Of a stretch of DNA of 59,745 nucleotides, positions 42,204 to 51,116 are shown piece after piece. The position numbers and the translations under genes were made by a program. Positions within the stretch are counted from its first letter, which is position 1; each line of letters begins with the position of its first letter. Under the pieces are notes generated by a model. It was not told the origin of the DNA. It was given only the letters and a program-made list of their open reading frames with translations, and made no database searches. The DNA comes from an uncultured Gemmataceae bacterium. GTDB taxonomy: Bacteria > Planctomycetota > Planctomycetia > Gemmatales > Gemmataceae. The DNA lies in NCBI GenBank assembly GCA_937923405.1, contig CALDUY010000041.1:1-59745 (forward strand). Reading direction: 5' to 3'.

Positions 42204-45200
42204 ATGCGCAAGATCAACGGTAAAGTATTCCTGCTGTTGTTGCTCACGGTTGTCTTCCTCGTTGGCGGCGCGTTCGCGCTCAACTATTTCCAGTATCAAC
42301 GCATCGGTCGGGCACTTCTGTTCCAGGCGCGCCGAGCCGAAGAACAGGGCGATCCAGCCAAGACGGCTCAGTATCTCCAGCGCTACCTGGAATTCAATCC
42401 GCGCGATCTCACGGAGAAAACCACTCTGGCACGTCTCTGGGCCAGCGACGCTTATCATCCTGGTTCGCGTCAACGGCTACGGGCGATGAACATGCTCGAC
42501 GAGTTGCTCCGCCAGCAGGATGATCCTGAGCTGCGTCGGTTGCTCGTCAAGGTGGCTATCGATCGCTACGACTTCAAAATGGCGCGCGATCATCTGGAAA
42601 AGCTGCTTCGTTGGCAAGAGATGCAGTCGTGGATCGATGAGGAGACGGCCGCTCGTCAGGGCGGTAAGAAACTCCCCGACTTCATGGCGCGAGAAGATAA
42701 AGCTCGGGGCGAATTGGAGTACTGGTGGGGCCGCGTTTTGGAGTCCGAGAAGAAGTCCGCCGAAGCCATCGCCTGCTATCGGTTGGCGGTGCGCCACGCT
42801 CCCCGCTTGCATCTCAGCTATGTGCATCTAGCACATCTACTGCGACGCCAGAATGAAGCCGATCTCACCACCCGCCAAAAGAGCCACGAAGAAGCCGACC
42901 GCATCATCGATCAAATGGTGGCCAGCAATGCTGAGAGTCACGAGCCGTATCTAGCACGCTGGCGCTACCGCCGCGAGTTCAATCTGCTGAAGATCAATGA
43001 GACGGCCAATCAGGGCAAAATTTCCCTCGACGATGCCACCGAGGATGTGGCCCAGGCATTGAAGCGTTCGCCGGAATCCGTCGAGGTGCTGCTGGCCTTT
43101 GCTGATCTGGAACGGTTGCGCGGTCGAGTCGCCTTCGAGGCCATCGATCGCACTCCCGAGCAGCGCCGAGCTGGCCTACTGCAACATCGGGCCAAGGCTC
43201 TGGAATATCTGACGCGCGGCGAGGAGTTGGCCAGCAAAGATACCACCCCAGGCGGCTCGTTGGCGATGTTCCAGTTGCTTTGGCACAAGGGCAACCTGCT
43301 GTTGGACGATCTCGATCTCCAGCGGGCTCGCGAGGAAGAGGATAAGGTGCCTGTTCGGGATGACAGCAAGCTTAAGGAAGAGATCGCCCAGGTCATCGCT
43401 CAGGTGGCCAAGTCGCAGATGCCCGCCGCGGCTGGCTACATGCAGGCGCGCTTGCTGGTCTGCGAACGTCGCTGGGGCGATGCCGCCGTGCTGTTTGAAC
43501 GTGCCCGTCGTGAATTTGAGGGCCAGCACGATCTCGCCTGCCAAGCGGATCTGTACCTGGGACAATGCTACGAACGCCTGGAACAGCCCACCCAGATGTA
43601 CAAAGCGTTTCAGCGCGTCCTGGAATTTGATCCTAATTCGTTGCCTGCGATGCTGGGAATGGCTGCCGCTCGTTGGTCACAGGGACAACTGGATAATGCG
43701 CTCGTCCAATATCAGGTGGTGATGAAGCAGAAGCGCTTGCCGGTCCGCACCTGGATCGACATCGCTCGGCTAGAACTGCAACGTCAAACTCAGAATCCGA
43801 CTCCGGATTGGAAGCAGCTAGAAACGATTCTTGCCTCGGCTCGTGAAGCGATTCCAGAGGACAACGTCGAACTGAACCTACTGACGACGGAGTTGTTGAT
43901 TCGTCAGGGCAAAGCCACCCAAGCTAAGGAGTTGTTAGAGAAGGCGATCACGAAGCACCCCACCGAGGTAGAATATAGGACTGCTCTCATCGACCTTGCT
44001 CTGCGAGACAAGCAGTATTCCCAAGCTCGCACACTACTGAAGGAGGCGCGCGGCATGCTCGGCGATCGGGTCAGCCTCCGGCTCGCCGAGGCACGAATTC
44101 TCTTTGCCGAGCAGGGGCAAAAAGCAGCTTCACAGATCGCCAAACTAGCTGAAACAGGCGACAACTACAACGATGAGGAACAGGCGCGACTGCTCACAGG
44201 ATTGGCCGATCTGTTGTTCCGCGCTGGCGATCGCCAGCGCGCCCGCGCGCTGTGGCAGAGCATGACCACGTTGACCCGGCACAAAACCGACCTGCGGTTG
44301 CGGCTGTTGCTCTTTGATCTGGCCCTGAAGGAGAACGATGAAACCGGCATGCAGAAGACGCTGGCCGACATCCGCTCCATCGAGCAGAACACCGGTGTTT
44401 ATCACCGTTATGGAGACTCTTTGTATCAGATCTGGAAAGCGCGCCGGTCCAGCGATGGTGAGGAACGGCGGCGACTGCTGAGCCAGGCTCGACGCTCGCT
44501 AGACGAAGTGTTGGCCCAACGTCCAGGCTGGTCGCCGGTCTTCCTCGCTCGGGCCGAGATCGCCGAACTGCAGGGCAATCCAGAAATGGCTATTAAAGAT
44601 CTGCAAGAGGCGGTCAATCAGGGGGACCATAGTCCATCGGTCCTGCGTCGGTTGGTGGCTCTGTTGTTGCAGCGCGGTCGGGAAGGTGAGGCCAAAGTGC
44701 AGCTGGCCCGTTTGCATCAATCGCTCCTTTACAACTCCGAGTTGGGCAAACTCGCTGTCGCCGTGCAGCTACGCGAGAACAACACGGACAAGGCCGTGGA
44801 ACTGATGCGTCAGGTGGTACGCGAAGACAGCCGCGATCCTGCCGATCTCGTCTGGATGGCACGGGTGCTGGCTGCGGCAGGCAAAGCCGACGCCGCCGAG
44901 AAGCGACTGCAAGACGCCATCGAGACCAGCAGCGCCGAGCCGGCCCCTTGGCTGGCGATGGTGCAATTCTTGATGTCGAATAAACGACGTGACGATGCCG
45001 TCCAGACCATCACTCGGGCCAAGGCCAAGCTGCCCGCCGACGTCGCTGCACTCACACTGGCCCGCTGCTACGACATGGTCGGGGATAGTAAGCAGGCGCG
45101 GAAATACTACGACGAGGTGCTGGCGCAAAAGCCCGATGACTACGAAACCGTCTGGACAGTGGCTAACGCCCATCTGTTGGCCAACCGGGCTGCGGAGGCG

Positions 45201-46535
45201 GAACCGCTCTTGCGTCGATTGGTCTCGAAACTGAAAGCGCCTGATCCGCGTCTAGAGGCCACCGCGCGACGCTCCCTGGCGATGTTGCTGGCCACGGGCA
45301 CCGATTTTGAACGCTTCACCGAGGCACTGGCTCTGGTGGGGCTGAAGCTCGACTCCAACGGACGGCTGCCGATCGAAGAGCGACGCGAGGAAAGCACGGA
45401 AGACTTGCGGGCCAAGGCACGGGTGCTGGCCTCGCAGGATCAACGGCAGTTCCGCGAGCGAGCCATCAGCATTCTCCGCCAGCTGGAACGAGCTAAAGCA
45501 CTGACCGCAGACGACGAGTTCATCCTGGCCGTTCTCTATGAACAGGAGGGAGAATATCGCAAATCGCTCGCCGTGCTGGAGTCCCTCGCCGAACCAAAAC
45601 GGCGAACCCCGCAGTATCTCGCTCAGTACGCCATGAGTCTGATCGTGCAACGCAAGCTGCCCGAGGATCTCGACAAGGCCGAGCGGGTGATCGGTTGGAT
45701 CGAGGAACTGGAGCGGCAGCGTGAAGTTGGTCCCAACGGCTTCGCTTCGGTCGAGTTGCGAGCGCGTATGCTGGAAGCTCGCGGCAAAGGCGACGAAGCA
45801 GTAGCTCTACTAACCAAGCACCTGGCGCGCGAGGGGGCCAAACCCGAGGAAGTGCTACTGCTGATGTCGTGCCTGAGCCGACTCCAACGCTACCAGGAAG
45901 CCTATGATCTGTGTCAGCGTACTTGGGACGAAGGCAAATGCTCGCCCGAAGTGTGCGGCGGAGTCAGCATCGCTCTGTTGCGAGTCATGAACCCGACCGA
46001 CGCTCAGGTGGCTCGGGTGGAAAAACGCTTGCGAGAGGCCTTCGAAAAGAAGCCGCAGAGTACGGTGTTGCTCTTGCACCTGGCCGACCTGTACGACAAA
46101 CGCGGGCTATACGACCAGTCCGCCGACGCCTACCGCAAAGTGTTAGAACGTGAGCCGAACAACGTCGTAGCTCTGAACAACCTGGCCTGGCTGCTGGCCC
46201 ACCGGCGCGGCGAGGCCAAACAAGCCCTGGAGTACATCAACAAGGCGGTCACGGGTATCGGTCGTCGTCCTGATCTGCTGGACACGCGCGGCGTGATCCA
46301 TCTGGCCCTGAAGGATCATGCCAAAGCGTTGGCCGACCTGCGCGAGGCTGTCGAGGAATCACCAACCCCCGTTCGGCTGTTCCATCTGGCCAAGGCACTG
46401 CACGAGGAGCGCGATGCCGCCAAAGCTCGCGAGACGTTGCAGAAGGCCAAGGAGAAAGGATTGCAACTCTCGAGCCTGCATCCCGTCGAACAAGACGCCG
46501 CTCGCCGCCTATTGGAGGAATACGGGATCCGCTAA
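42204..46535 (+). CDS. Large membrane-anchored TPR-repeat protein
   Basis: 1,443 residues from ATG 42204; ATG 42189 would add five residues and cannot be excluded. A single N-terminal anchor (KVFLLLLLTVVFLVGGAFALNYF) is followed by many TPR units, for example GDPAKTAQYLQRYLEFNPRD, YERLEQPTQMYKAFQRVLEF, and YDQSADAYRKVLEREPNN with NNLAWLLAHRRGEAKQALEY near the C-terminus. The bulk is probably periplasmic. TPR proteins of this kind accompany PEP-CTERM/exopolysaccharide systems, where they organise export or secretion. Genes for a nucleotide-sugar dehydrogenase and an epimerase follow on the same strand. No catalytic motif was found. Confidence 0.85.
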   Translation: MRKINGKVFLLLLLTVVFLVGGAFALNYFQYQRIGRALLFQARRAEEQGDPAKTAQYLQRYLEFNPRDLTEKTTLARLWASDAYHPGSRQRLRAMNMLDELLRQQDDPELRRLLVKVAIDRYDFKMARDHLEKLLRWQEMQSWIDEETAARQGGKKLPDFMAREDKARGELEYWWGRVLESEKKSAEAIACYRLAVRHAPRLHLSYVHLAHLLRRQNEADLTTRQKSHEEADRIIDQMVASNAESHEPYLARWRYRREFNLLKINETANQGKISLDDATEDVAQALKRSPESVEVLLAFADLERLRGRVAFEAIDRTPEQRRAGLLQHRAKALEYLTRGEELASKDTTPGGSLAMFQLLWHKGNLLLDDLDLQRAREEEDKVPVRDDSKLKEEIAQVIAQVAKSQMPAAAGYMQARLLVCERRWGDAAVLFERARREFEGQHDLACQADLYLGQCYERLEQPTQMYKAFQRVLEFDPNSLPAMLGMAAARWSQGQLDNALVQYQVVMKQKRLPVRTWIDIARLELQRQTQNPTPDWKQLETILASAREAIPEDNVELNLLTTELLIRQGKATQAKELLEKAITKHPTEVEYRTALIDLALRDKQYSQARTLLKEARGMLGDRVSLRLAEARILFAEQGQKAASQIAKLAETGDNYNDEEQARLLTGLADLLFRAGDRQRARALWQSMTTLTRHKTDLRLRLLLFDLALKENDETGMQKTLADIRSIEQNTGVYHRYGDSLYQIWKARRSSDGEERRRLLSQARRSLDEVLAQRPGWSPVFLARAEIAELQGNPEMAIKDLQEAVNQGDHSPSVLRRLVALLLQRGREGEAKVQLARLHQSLLYNSELGKLAVAVQLRENNTDKAVELMRQVVREDSRDPADLVWMARVLAAAGKADAAEKRLQDAIETSSAEPAPWLAMVQFLMSNKRRDDAVQTITRAKAKLPADVAALTLARCYDMVGDSKQARKYYDEVLAQKPDDYETVWTVANAHLLANRAAEAEPLLRRLVSKLKAPDPRLEATARRSLAMLLATGTDFERFTEALALVGLKLDSNGRLPIEERREESTEDLRAKARVLASQDQRQFRERAISILRQLERAKALTADDEFILAVLYEQEGEYRKSLAVLESLAEPKRRTPQYLAQYAMSLIVQRKLPEDLDKAERVIGWIEELERQREVGPNGFASVELRARMLEARGKGDEAVALLTKHLAREGAKPEEVLLLMSCLSRLQRYQEAYDLCQRTWDEGKCSPEVCGGVSIALLRVMNPTDAQVARVEKRLREAFEKKPQSTVLLLHLADLYDKRGLYDQSADAYRKVLEREPNNVVALNNLAWLLAHRRGEAKQALEYINKAVTGIGRRPDLLDTRGVIHLALKDHAKALADLREAVEESPTPVRLFHLAKALHEERDAAKARETLQKAKEKGLQLSSLHPVEQDAARRLLEEYGIR

Positions 46536-46541
46536 GGGGCT

Positions 46542-46666
46542 AGTAGACAGTAGTCAGTAGAGGAATGCAGGAGCCGACTAGCTGATCTGGCTTCAGTCAC
46601 TGACTAGCAACCGCGTGACCACTGACCACTGTCTACCAACTACTGTCTTACTGACTACTGTCTACT
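46542..46666. repeat. Large inverted repeat with internal short repeats
   Basis: AGTAGACAGTAGTCAGTA (46542-46559) is perfectly complementary to 46649-46666 (18 bp). The 89-nt interior repeats related words (ACTGACCACTGTCTACC, ACTACTGTCTTACTG) and contains GACTAGC twice. It fills most of the 152-bp gap between the TPR gene and the dehydrogenase gene. It looks like a REP- or MITE-like element; no transposase is present. Confidence 0.6.
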
Positions 46667-46687
46667 CTTCGGAAGGGAGTCCTCATC

Positions 46688-48046
46688 GTGAGTACGACGA
46701 AACAGACCCAGAGATTGGCCTCGCCGTTGGCCGAGAAGTTGCGTCAGCGTCTGCTGGCGCGAACGGCGCGCGTGGCCGTGGTGGGATTAGGCTACGTTGG
46801 TCTGCCGCTGGCGGAGACCTTCGCTTGGGGTGGCTACCCCGTAATCGGCTTCGACATCGACGCTGACAAAATCGCTCGGCTTCGTCGGGGCGAATCGTAC
46901 ATCGGCCACATTGACCCGGAGCGCATCGCCGAGTTGAATGCCAGCGGACGGTTTGATCCCACGGACGATCCTTCGCGATTTGTCGAGGCTGACGCCATCG
47001 TCATCTGTGTGCCGACGCCGTTGGGTCCGGCCCGCGAGCCGGACCTATCGTTCATCGAAAGCACCGGGCGCACTCTGATGCCGCACCTCCGCCAGGGCCA
47101 GCTCGTCGTGCTGGAAAGCAGCACCTATCCGGGCACGACCGAGGAAGTGCTGCAACCGTTGCTCGAAGAGTCGGGCATGGTCGCCGGCCAGGATTTCTTC
47201 CTTGCTTATAGTCCCGAGCGTGAGGATCCGGGTAATCGCGATTTTGCTACTAGAAATATTCCTAAAGTAGTTGGTGGTCTCGATGAGGTGAGCAAGCGGT
47301 TGGCCGTCGCCCTGTATGAACCGATTGTCGAAGGCGTGGTTCCCGTGTCGAGCATCCGCGTCGCCGAGGCGTGCAAGATTCTCGAAAACACCTACCGCGC
47401 CGTCAACATTGCTCTGGTGAATGAACTCAAAGGCGTGTTCACCCGCATGGGCATCGATGTCTGGGAGGTGATCGAGGCGGCCAAGACCAAGCCGTTTGGC
47501 TTCCAAGCGTTTTATCCCGGTCCTGGGCTGGGTGGGCACTGCATCCCCATCGATCCGTTCTACCTCACTTGGGCGGCTCGACGGCTGGGATTGAACACGC
47601 GCTTCATCGAATTGGCTGGTGAAGTGAACACCGCCATGCCTCAATTTGTTCTGGACCGTCTCGCCGAAGCCCTCAACGAAGATGGCCGACCGATCAACGG
47701 CAGCCGCATCTGCATCCTCGGCGTCGCCTACAAGAAAGACGTGGACGATCCACGCGAATCGCCTGCATTCCCCATCATGGAGACCTTACAGGCACGCGGA
47801 GCGATCCTTTGCTACAACGACCCTCATGTTCCCACCCTACCGCGGATGCGTCATCATCCCTCCCTGCGGATGGATAGCACACCGCTGACGCCCGACCTGT
47901 TGCAGCAACAGGACGCGGTGTTGATCATCACCGATCACTCAAAATTCGATTGGGACATGATCGTGCAACACGCTCGCCTGGTGGTGGACACGCGCAATGC
48001 CACCGCCGGGTGCCGTCGCCGCGGCGCTCGCATCGTCAAGGCGTGA
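46688..48046 (+). CDS. Nucleotide-sugar dehydrogenase (UDP-GlcNAc/ManNAc 6-dehydrogenase type)
   Basis: 452 residues from GTG 46688 after GGAAGGGAG. NAD-binding motif VAVVGLGYVGLPLAE, then YSPEREDPGN and the active-site segment GLGGHCIPIDPFYL with Cys285. The C-terminal domain has ILGVAYKKDVDDPRESPAF. The enzyme oxidises C6 of a UDP-sugar to the uronic acid with two NAD+. The YSPER and GHCIPIDP forms fit the WbpA/WecC group better than UDP-glucose dehydrogenase. With the epimerase gene 28 bp downstream it probably makes a UDP-uronic or amino-uronic sugar for surface polysaccharide. Confidence 0.92.
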   Translation: MSTTKQTQRLASPLAEKLRQRLLARTARVAVVGLGYVGLPLAETFAWGGYPVIGFDIDADKIARLRRGESYIGHIDPERIAELNASGRFDPTDDPSRFVEADAIVICVPTPLGPAREPDLSFIESTGRTLMPHLRQGQLVVLESSTYPGTTEEVLQPLLEESGMVAGQDFFLAYSPEREDPGNRDFATRNIPKVVGGLDEVSKRLAVALYEPIVEGVVPVSSIRVAEACKILENTYRAVNIALVNELKGVFTRMGIDVWEVIEAAKTKPFGFQAFYPGPGLGGHCIPIDPFYLTWAARRLGLNTRFIELAGEVNTAMPQFVLDRLAEALNEDGRPINGSRICILGVAYKKDVDDPRESPAFPIMETLQARGAILCYNDPHVPTLPRMRHHPSLRMDSTPLTPDLLQQQDAVLIITDHSKFDWDMIVQHARLVVDTRNATAGCRRRGARIVKA

Positions 48047-48074
48047 GACAACAACAGCAAAGGAGTGCTGAGAC

Positions 48075-49040
48075 ATGGCTGTCTGTCTGGTGACCGGCGG
48101 AGCGGGATTCATTGGGTCGCATCTGGTCGAGGCGCTCGTCGAGCGCGGCCATCAAGTGCGCGTGCTGGATAACTTCAGCACTGGCCAGCGCGACAATCTC
48201 GACTCGGTACGACATCGCATCGACTTGATTGATGGCGATATTACCGATCTGGAAACGGTGCGACAAGCAACACGCGGTGTCGAGGTGGTTTATCATCAAG
48301 CAGCTCTCGCCTCGGTGCCGCGAAGCGTGGCCAATCCGCTAGCAACCCATCGGGCCTGTGTTGATGGTACGCTCAACGTCTTGCTCTGTGCCCGTGATGC
48401 GGGAGTGCGGCGCGTGGTCTACGCGGCTTCGTCGAGCGCCTACGGCAACTCGGCCCGCTTGCCCAAACGGGAGAGCGATCCGACCGGGCCTTTGTCACCT
48501 TACGCGGTCGCTAAACTCGCTGGAGAGCATTACTGTGCTGCTTTCAGCGAAGTCTATCGGCTGGAGACCGTGCGACTGCGTTACTTTAATGTGTTCGGCC
48601 CGCGGCAGTCTCCCGAGAGCGCCTACGCGGCGGTGATTCCTCTGTTCATTCAGGCGATGTGTAGCGGCAAACGCCCAGTGATCCACGGCGACGGAAAACA
48701 GTCTCGTGACTTCACCTTCGTCGCTGACGTGGTACAGGCAAACTTGCTGGCCGCGGAAGCGCCCGGCGTTTCGGGCCGCGTCTACAACATCGCCTGTGGT
48801 CGACGCACCTCACTGCTGCAGTTGATCGACTATCTCAACGCCATGCTCAACACACGGATCACGCCAACGCACACCGCGCCGCGCGTCGGCGACGTGCAGC
48901 ACAGCGAGGCCGACATCGAATGTGCCCGCCAGGAGTTGGGCTATCGTCCGACGACCGATGTGCCGACCGGACTTCGCCATTGCCTGGAATGGTGGCGTCA
49001 ACGCAGTTCGACCCGTTCGCGCTCAGTCAAGGTTGCCTAG
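48075..49040 (+). CDS. UDP-sugar 4-epimerase (WbpP/Gne-like)
   Basis: 321 residues, ATG after AAAGGAG. Rossmann motif LVTGGAGFIGSH, NAD-binding Asp in LDNFSTGQRDNL, catalytic Ser119-121 (AASSSAYG), Tyr143 and Lys147 (SPYAVAKLAGE). ALASVPRSVANPLATH is a hallmark of WbpP-type UDP-GlcNAc C4-epimerases, and RYFNVFGPRQ plus GDGKQSRDFTFV are shared epimerase motifs. It likely interconverts UDP-GlcNAc(A) and UDP-GalNAc(A). Its placement after the dehydrogenase suggests the two act in sequence. A triple-hairpin element follows the stop codon. Confidence 0.92.
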   Translation: MAVCLVTGGAGFIGSHLVEALVERGHQVRVLDNFSTGQRDNLDSVRHRIDLIDGDITDLETVRQATRGVEVVYHQAALASVPRSVANPLATHRACVDGTLNVLLCARDAGVRRVVYAASSSAYGNSARLPKRESDPTGPLSPYAVAKLAGEHYCAAFSEVYRLETVRLRYFNVFGPRQSPESAYAAVIPLFIQAMCSGKRPVIHGDGKQSRDFTFVADVVQANLLAAEAPGVSGRVYNIACGRRTSLLQLIDYLNAMLNTRITPTHTAPRVGDVQHSEADIECARQELGYRPTTDVPTGLRHCLEWWRQRSSTRSRSVKVA

Positions 49041-49077
49041 GCGACAGCGCTGAAGCGGTGAAATGGTGTGGGGAATC

Positions 49078-49134
49078 GCAGGCTAAAGCCTGCGGCTACC
49101 AGGATTAACAGGTAGCCGCGGACTTTAGTCCGCG
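49078..49134. repeat. Three consecutive palindromes between convergent genes
   Basis: Three perfect hairpins occur in a row: GCAGGCT-AA-AGCCTGC (49078-49093), GCGGCTACC/GGTAGCCGC (49092-49119, 10-nt loop) and CGCGGACT-TT-AGTCCGCG (49117-49134). A degraded copy of the CTAAAGCCTGCGGC word follows near 49142-49156. The element sits between the convergent epimerase and tpiA genes. It may act as a bidirectional terminator, but its composition suggests a dispersed REP-like family. Confidence 0.65.
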
Positions 49135-49197
49135 CTTGACTCTAAAGCCTGCGGCAGAGCTTCATGTCCCTGCCGCTACACCATCTTGAGGAACGCT

Positions 49198-49947
49198 CTA
49201 GCGTTTCGCTGCTCGCACGATGGCGAGGAAGTCGGCGGCTTTGAGACTCGCTCCGCCGATCAAGCCACCATCGACATCGGGTTGAGCGAACAGTGCCGCA
49301 GCGTTGTCGGGCTTGACACTACCGCCATACAGGATCGGTGTTGTCGAAATTCCGTAGAGTTTGTCCAGGTGCGAACGGATATACAGATGAGCCGATTGTG
49401 CCTGCTCGGGTGTGGCGGTCTCGCCGGTGCCGATCGCCCAGACCGGTTCGTAGGCGATGATGAGGCGATTGAGAGCAGCTCGGGGCAGACCCGCCAGGGC
49501 CGCCACCACTTGCCGCTCGAAAACCCGCTCCATCCGCTTGGCCTTGCGTTCTTCCAGTGTCTCGCCAACACAAAGGATCACGGTCAAGCCCGCTTCGATG
49601 GCGGTGTGCAGTTTGCCGTTTACCAGAGCGTCGGCTTCGTGCATGCCATGCCGACGTTCGCTATGGCCAATGATGACATACTTGCAGCCGACATCGAGCA
49701 GCATCGGAGCCGAGACTTCACCAGTGTAGGCCCCGCTCATCTCGCTGTGACAGTTCTGGGCCCCAAGAGCGACGGAAGATCCGGCGATGGCCTCGGCCAC
49801 CACCCCCAGATAGGGGAACGGCGGACAGAGGATGGTTTGCACGCCGTCGATCCCCTGAACGCCGGCTACTACCGCCTTAGCTAGCTCGCGTGCGCTAGCC
49901 GTCAGGGTGTTCATCTTCCAGTTGCCCGCAACGATACGAGGACGCAT
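49198..49947 (-). CDS. tpiA: Triosephosphate isomerase
   Basis: 249 residues, standard length. Catalytic residues are all present at canonical positions: Asn9 and Lys11 (AGNWKMN), His95 (IIGHSERR) and Glu167 (AYEPVWAIGTG). The phosphate-binding end ILYGGSVKPDN and GLIGGASL is intact. It interconverts glyceraldehyde 3-phosphate and dihydroxyacetone phosphate in glycolysis and gluconeogenesis. It is 19 bp downstream of the DAHP synthase gene on the same strand with GGGAGAAC before its ATG, so the two are probably cotranscribed, an uncommon pairing. Confidence 0.98.
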   Translation of the reverse strand: MRPRIVAGNWKMNTLTASARELAKAVVAGVQGIDGVQTILCPPFPYLGVVAEAIAGSSVALGAQNCHSEMSGAYTGEVSAPMLLDVGCKYVIIGHSERRHGMHEADALVNGKLHTAIEAGLTVILCVGETLEERKAKRMERVFERQVVAALAGLPRAALNRLIIAYEPVWAIGTGETATPEQAQSAHLYIRSHLDKLYGISTTPILYGGSVKPDNAAALFAQPDVDGGLIGGASLKAADFLAIVRAAKR

Positions 49948-49966
49948 AGAGGTTCTCCCAGAGGAA

Positions 49967-51001
49967 TCAGAAAGTCTTGCCCATCAAGTCGGCGATGCGG
50001 CGCAACTGTTTCAGTAAAGCCGAATACTGCGAGGGAAGTAAGGCTTGAGGGCCGTCTGAGAGAGCCTTTTCCGGACAGGAATGCACCTCGATATGCACTC
50101 CGTCGGCGCCGGCGGCCAGCGCCGCACAGGCCATCGAGGGAATGAGGTCTGGGCGGCCCGTAGCATGACTGGGATCGACAATGATCGGCAGATGCGACAG
50201 CCCCTTGACGTTGGGCACAGCGCTGAGATCGAGCATGTTGCGCGTCGAATCCTCGAACGATTTGATACCGCGTTCACACAGCACCACGTTGGGATTGCCC
50301 TCGGAGAGGATGTACTCAGCGGACATCAACAGATCCTTGACCGTGGCCGACATGCCGCGCTTCAGCAGAACAGGCTTGCGCGTCATGCCGACCTCTTTGA
50401 GCAGGTCGAAGTTCTGCATGTTGCGTGCGCCGATTTGGAACATGTCGGCATAGCGATGAACCACGTCGACCTGACGCGGGTCCATGACTTCGGTGACGAC
50501 CGGCATGCCGTGCTTGTGACCGACTTCGCGGAGGATCTGTAAGCCTTTCTCGCCCAGCCCCTGGAAAGCGTAGGGACTGGTCCGCGGCTTAAACGCCCCG
50601 CCACGAAGCAGGTTGGCTCCAGCGGCCTTGACCTGGCCGGCGATCGTCTCCAAGACTTCGGCGCTTTCGATGGCACACGGCCCAGCGATCATCAGTAATG
50701 AACCGCCGCCGATCCGTACCGGCTTGACCCCGGTGGCGGGATCGCCCACCTCGACGGTCGTATCCTCGCGGCGCATCTCGCGACTGGCGAGTTTGTACGG
50801 TTTAAGGATTTGCAAGACCTGTTCGACTCCAGGAATGGCTTGCAACGGCTCAGCGCGGAGTTTGCTCTCATCCCCGATCACGCCGATGATCGTCCGGAGT
50901 TCGCCGCGGCTGATGTGCGGCTTGAACCCCAGCTCGGCGATGCGTTCGAGGATGTGCTGAATCTGTGCTTCGGTTGACTCCGGGCGAAGAACAATAATCA
51001 T
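49967..51001 (-). CDS. aroF: 3-deoxy-7-phosphoheptulonate synthase (type I-beta, regulatory ferredoxin-like domain)
   Basis: 344 residues from ATG 51001 (MIIVLRPESTE), the usual start of this family; a longer frame to 51118 would overlap the divergent gene's start. Residues 1-70 are the ferredoxin-like regulatory domain of Thermotoga-type DAHP synthases. The barrel follows: MIAGPCAIES (104-113), GGAFKPRTSPYAFQG, ARNMQNFDLL, VLCERGI and IIVDPSHATGR. It joins phosphoenolpyruvate and erythrose 4-phosphate at the entry of the shikimate pathway. Feedback control by aromatic amino acids through the N-terminal domain is known for relatives. pheA lies about 1 kb away. Confidence 0.96.
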   Translation of the reverse strand: MIIVLRPESTEAQIQHILERIAELGFKPHISRGELRTIIGVIGDESKLRAEPLQAIPGVEQVLQILKPYKLASREMRREDTTVEVGDPATGVKPVRIGGGSLLMIAGPCAIESAEVLETIAGQVKAAGANLLRGGAFKPRTSPYAFQGLGEKGLQILREVGHKHGMPVVTEVMDPRQVDVVHRYADMFQIGARNMQNFDLLKEVGMTRKPVLLKRGMSATVKDLLMSAEYILSEGNPNVVLCERGIKSFEDSTRNMLDLSAVPNVKGLSHLPIIVDPSHATGRPDLIPSMACAALAAGADGVHIEVHSCPEKALSDGPQALLPSQYSALLKQLRRIADLMGKTF

Positions 51002-51116
51002 GGCTTGGCGGCTCTCGCTTCGGTCGGCGACATTTGGGCCGGGATTGCTTTTCCCGTCCGTCCAGAGTAGAAGAATTACCTCTCTTAAAACGGTATCAGA
51101 TTTGAAAGGAGTTGCC

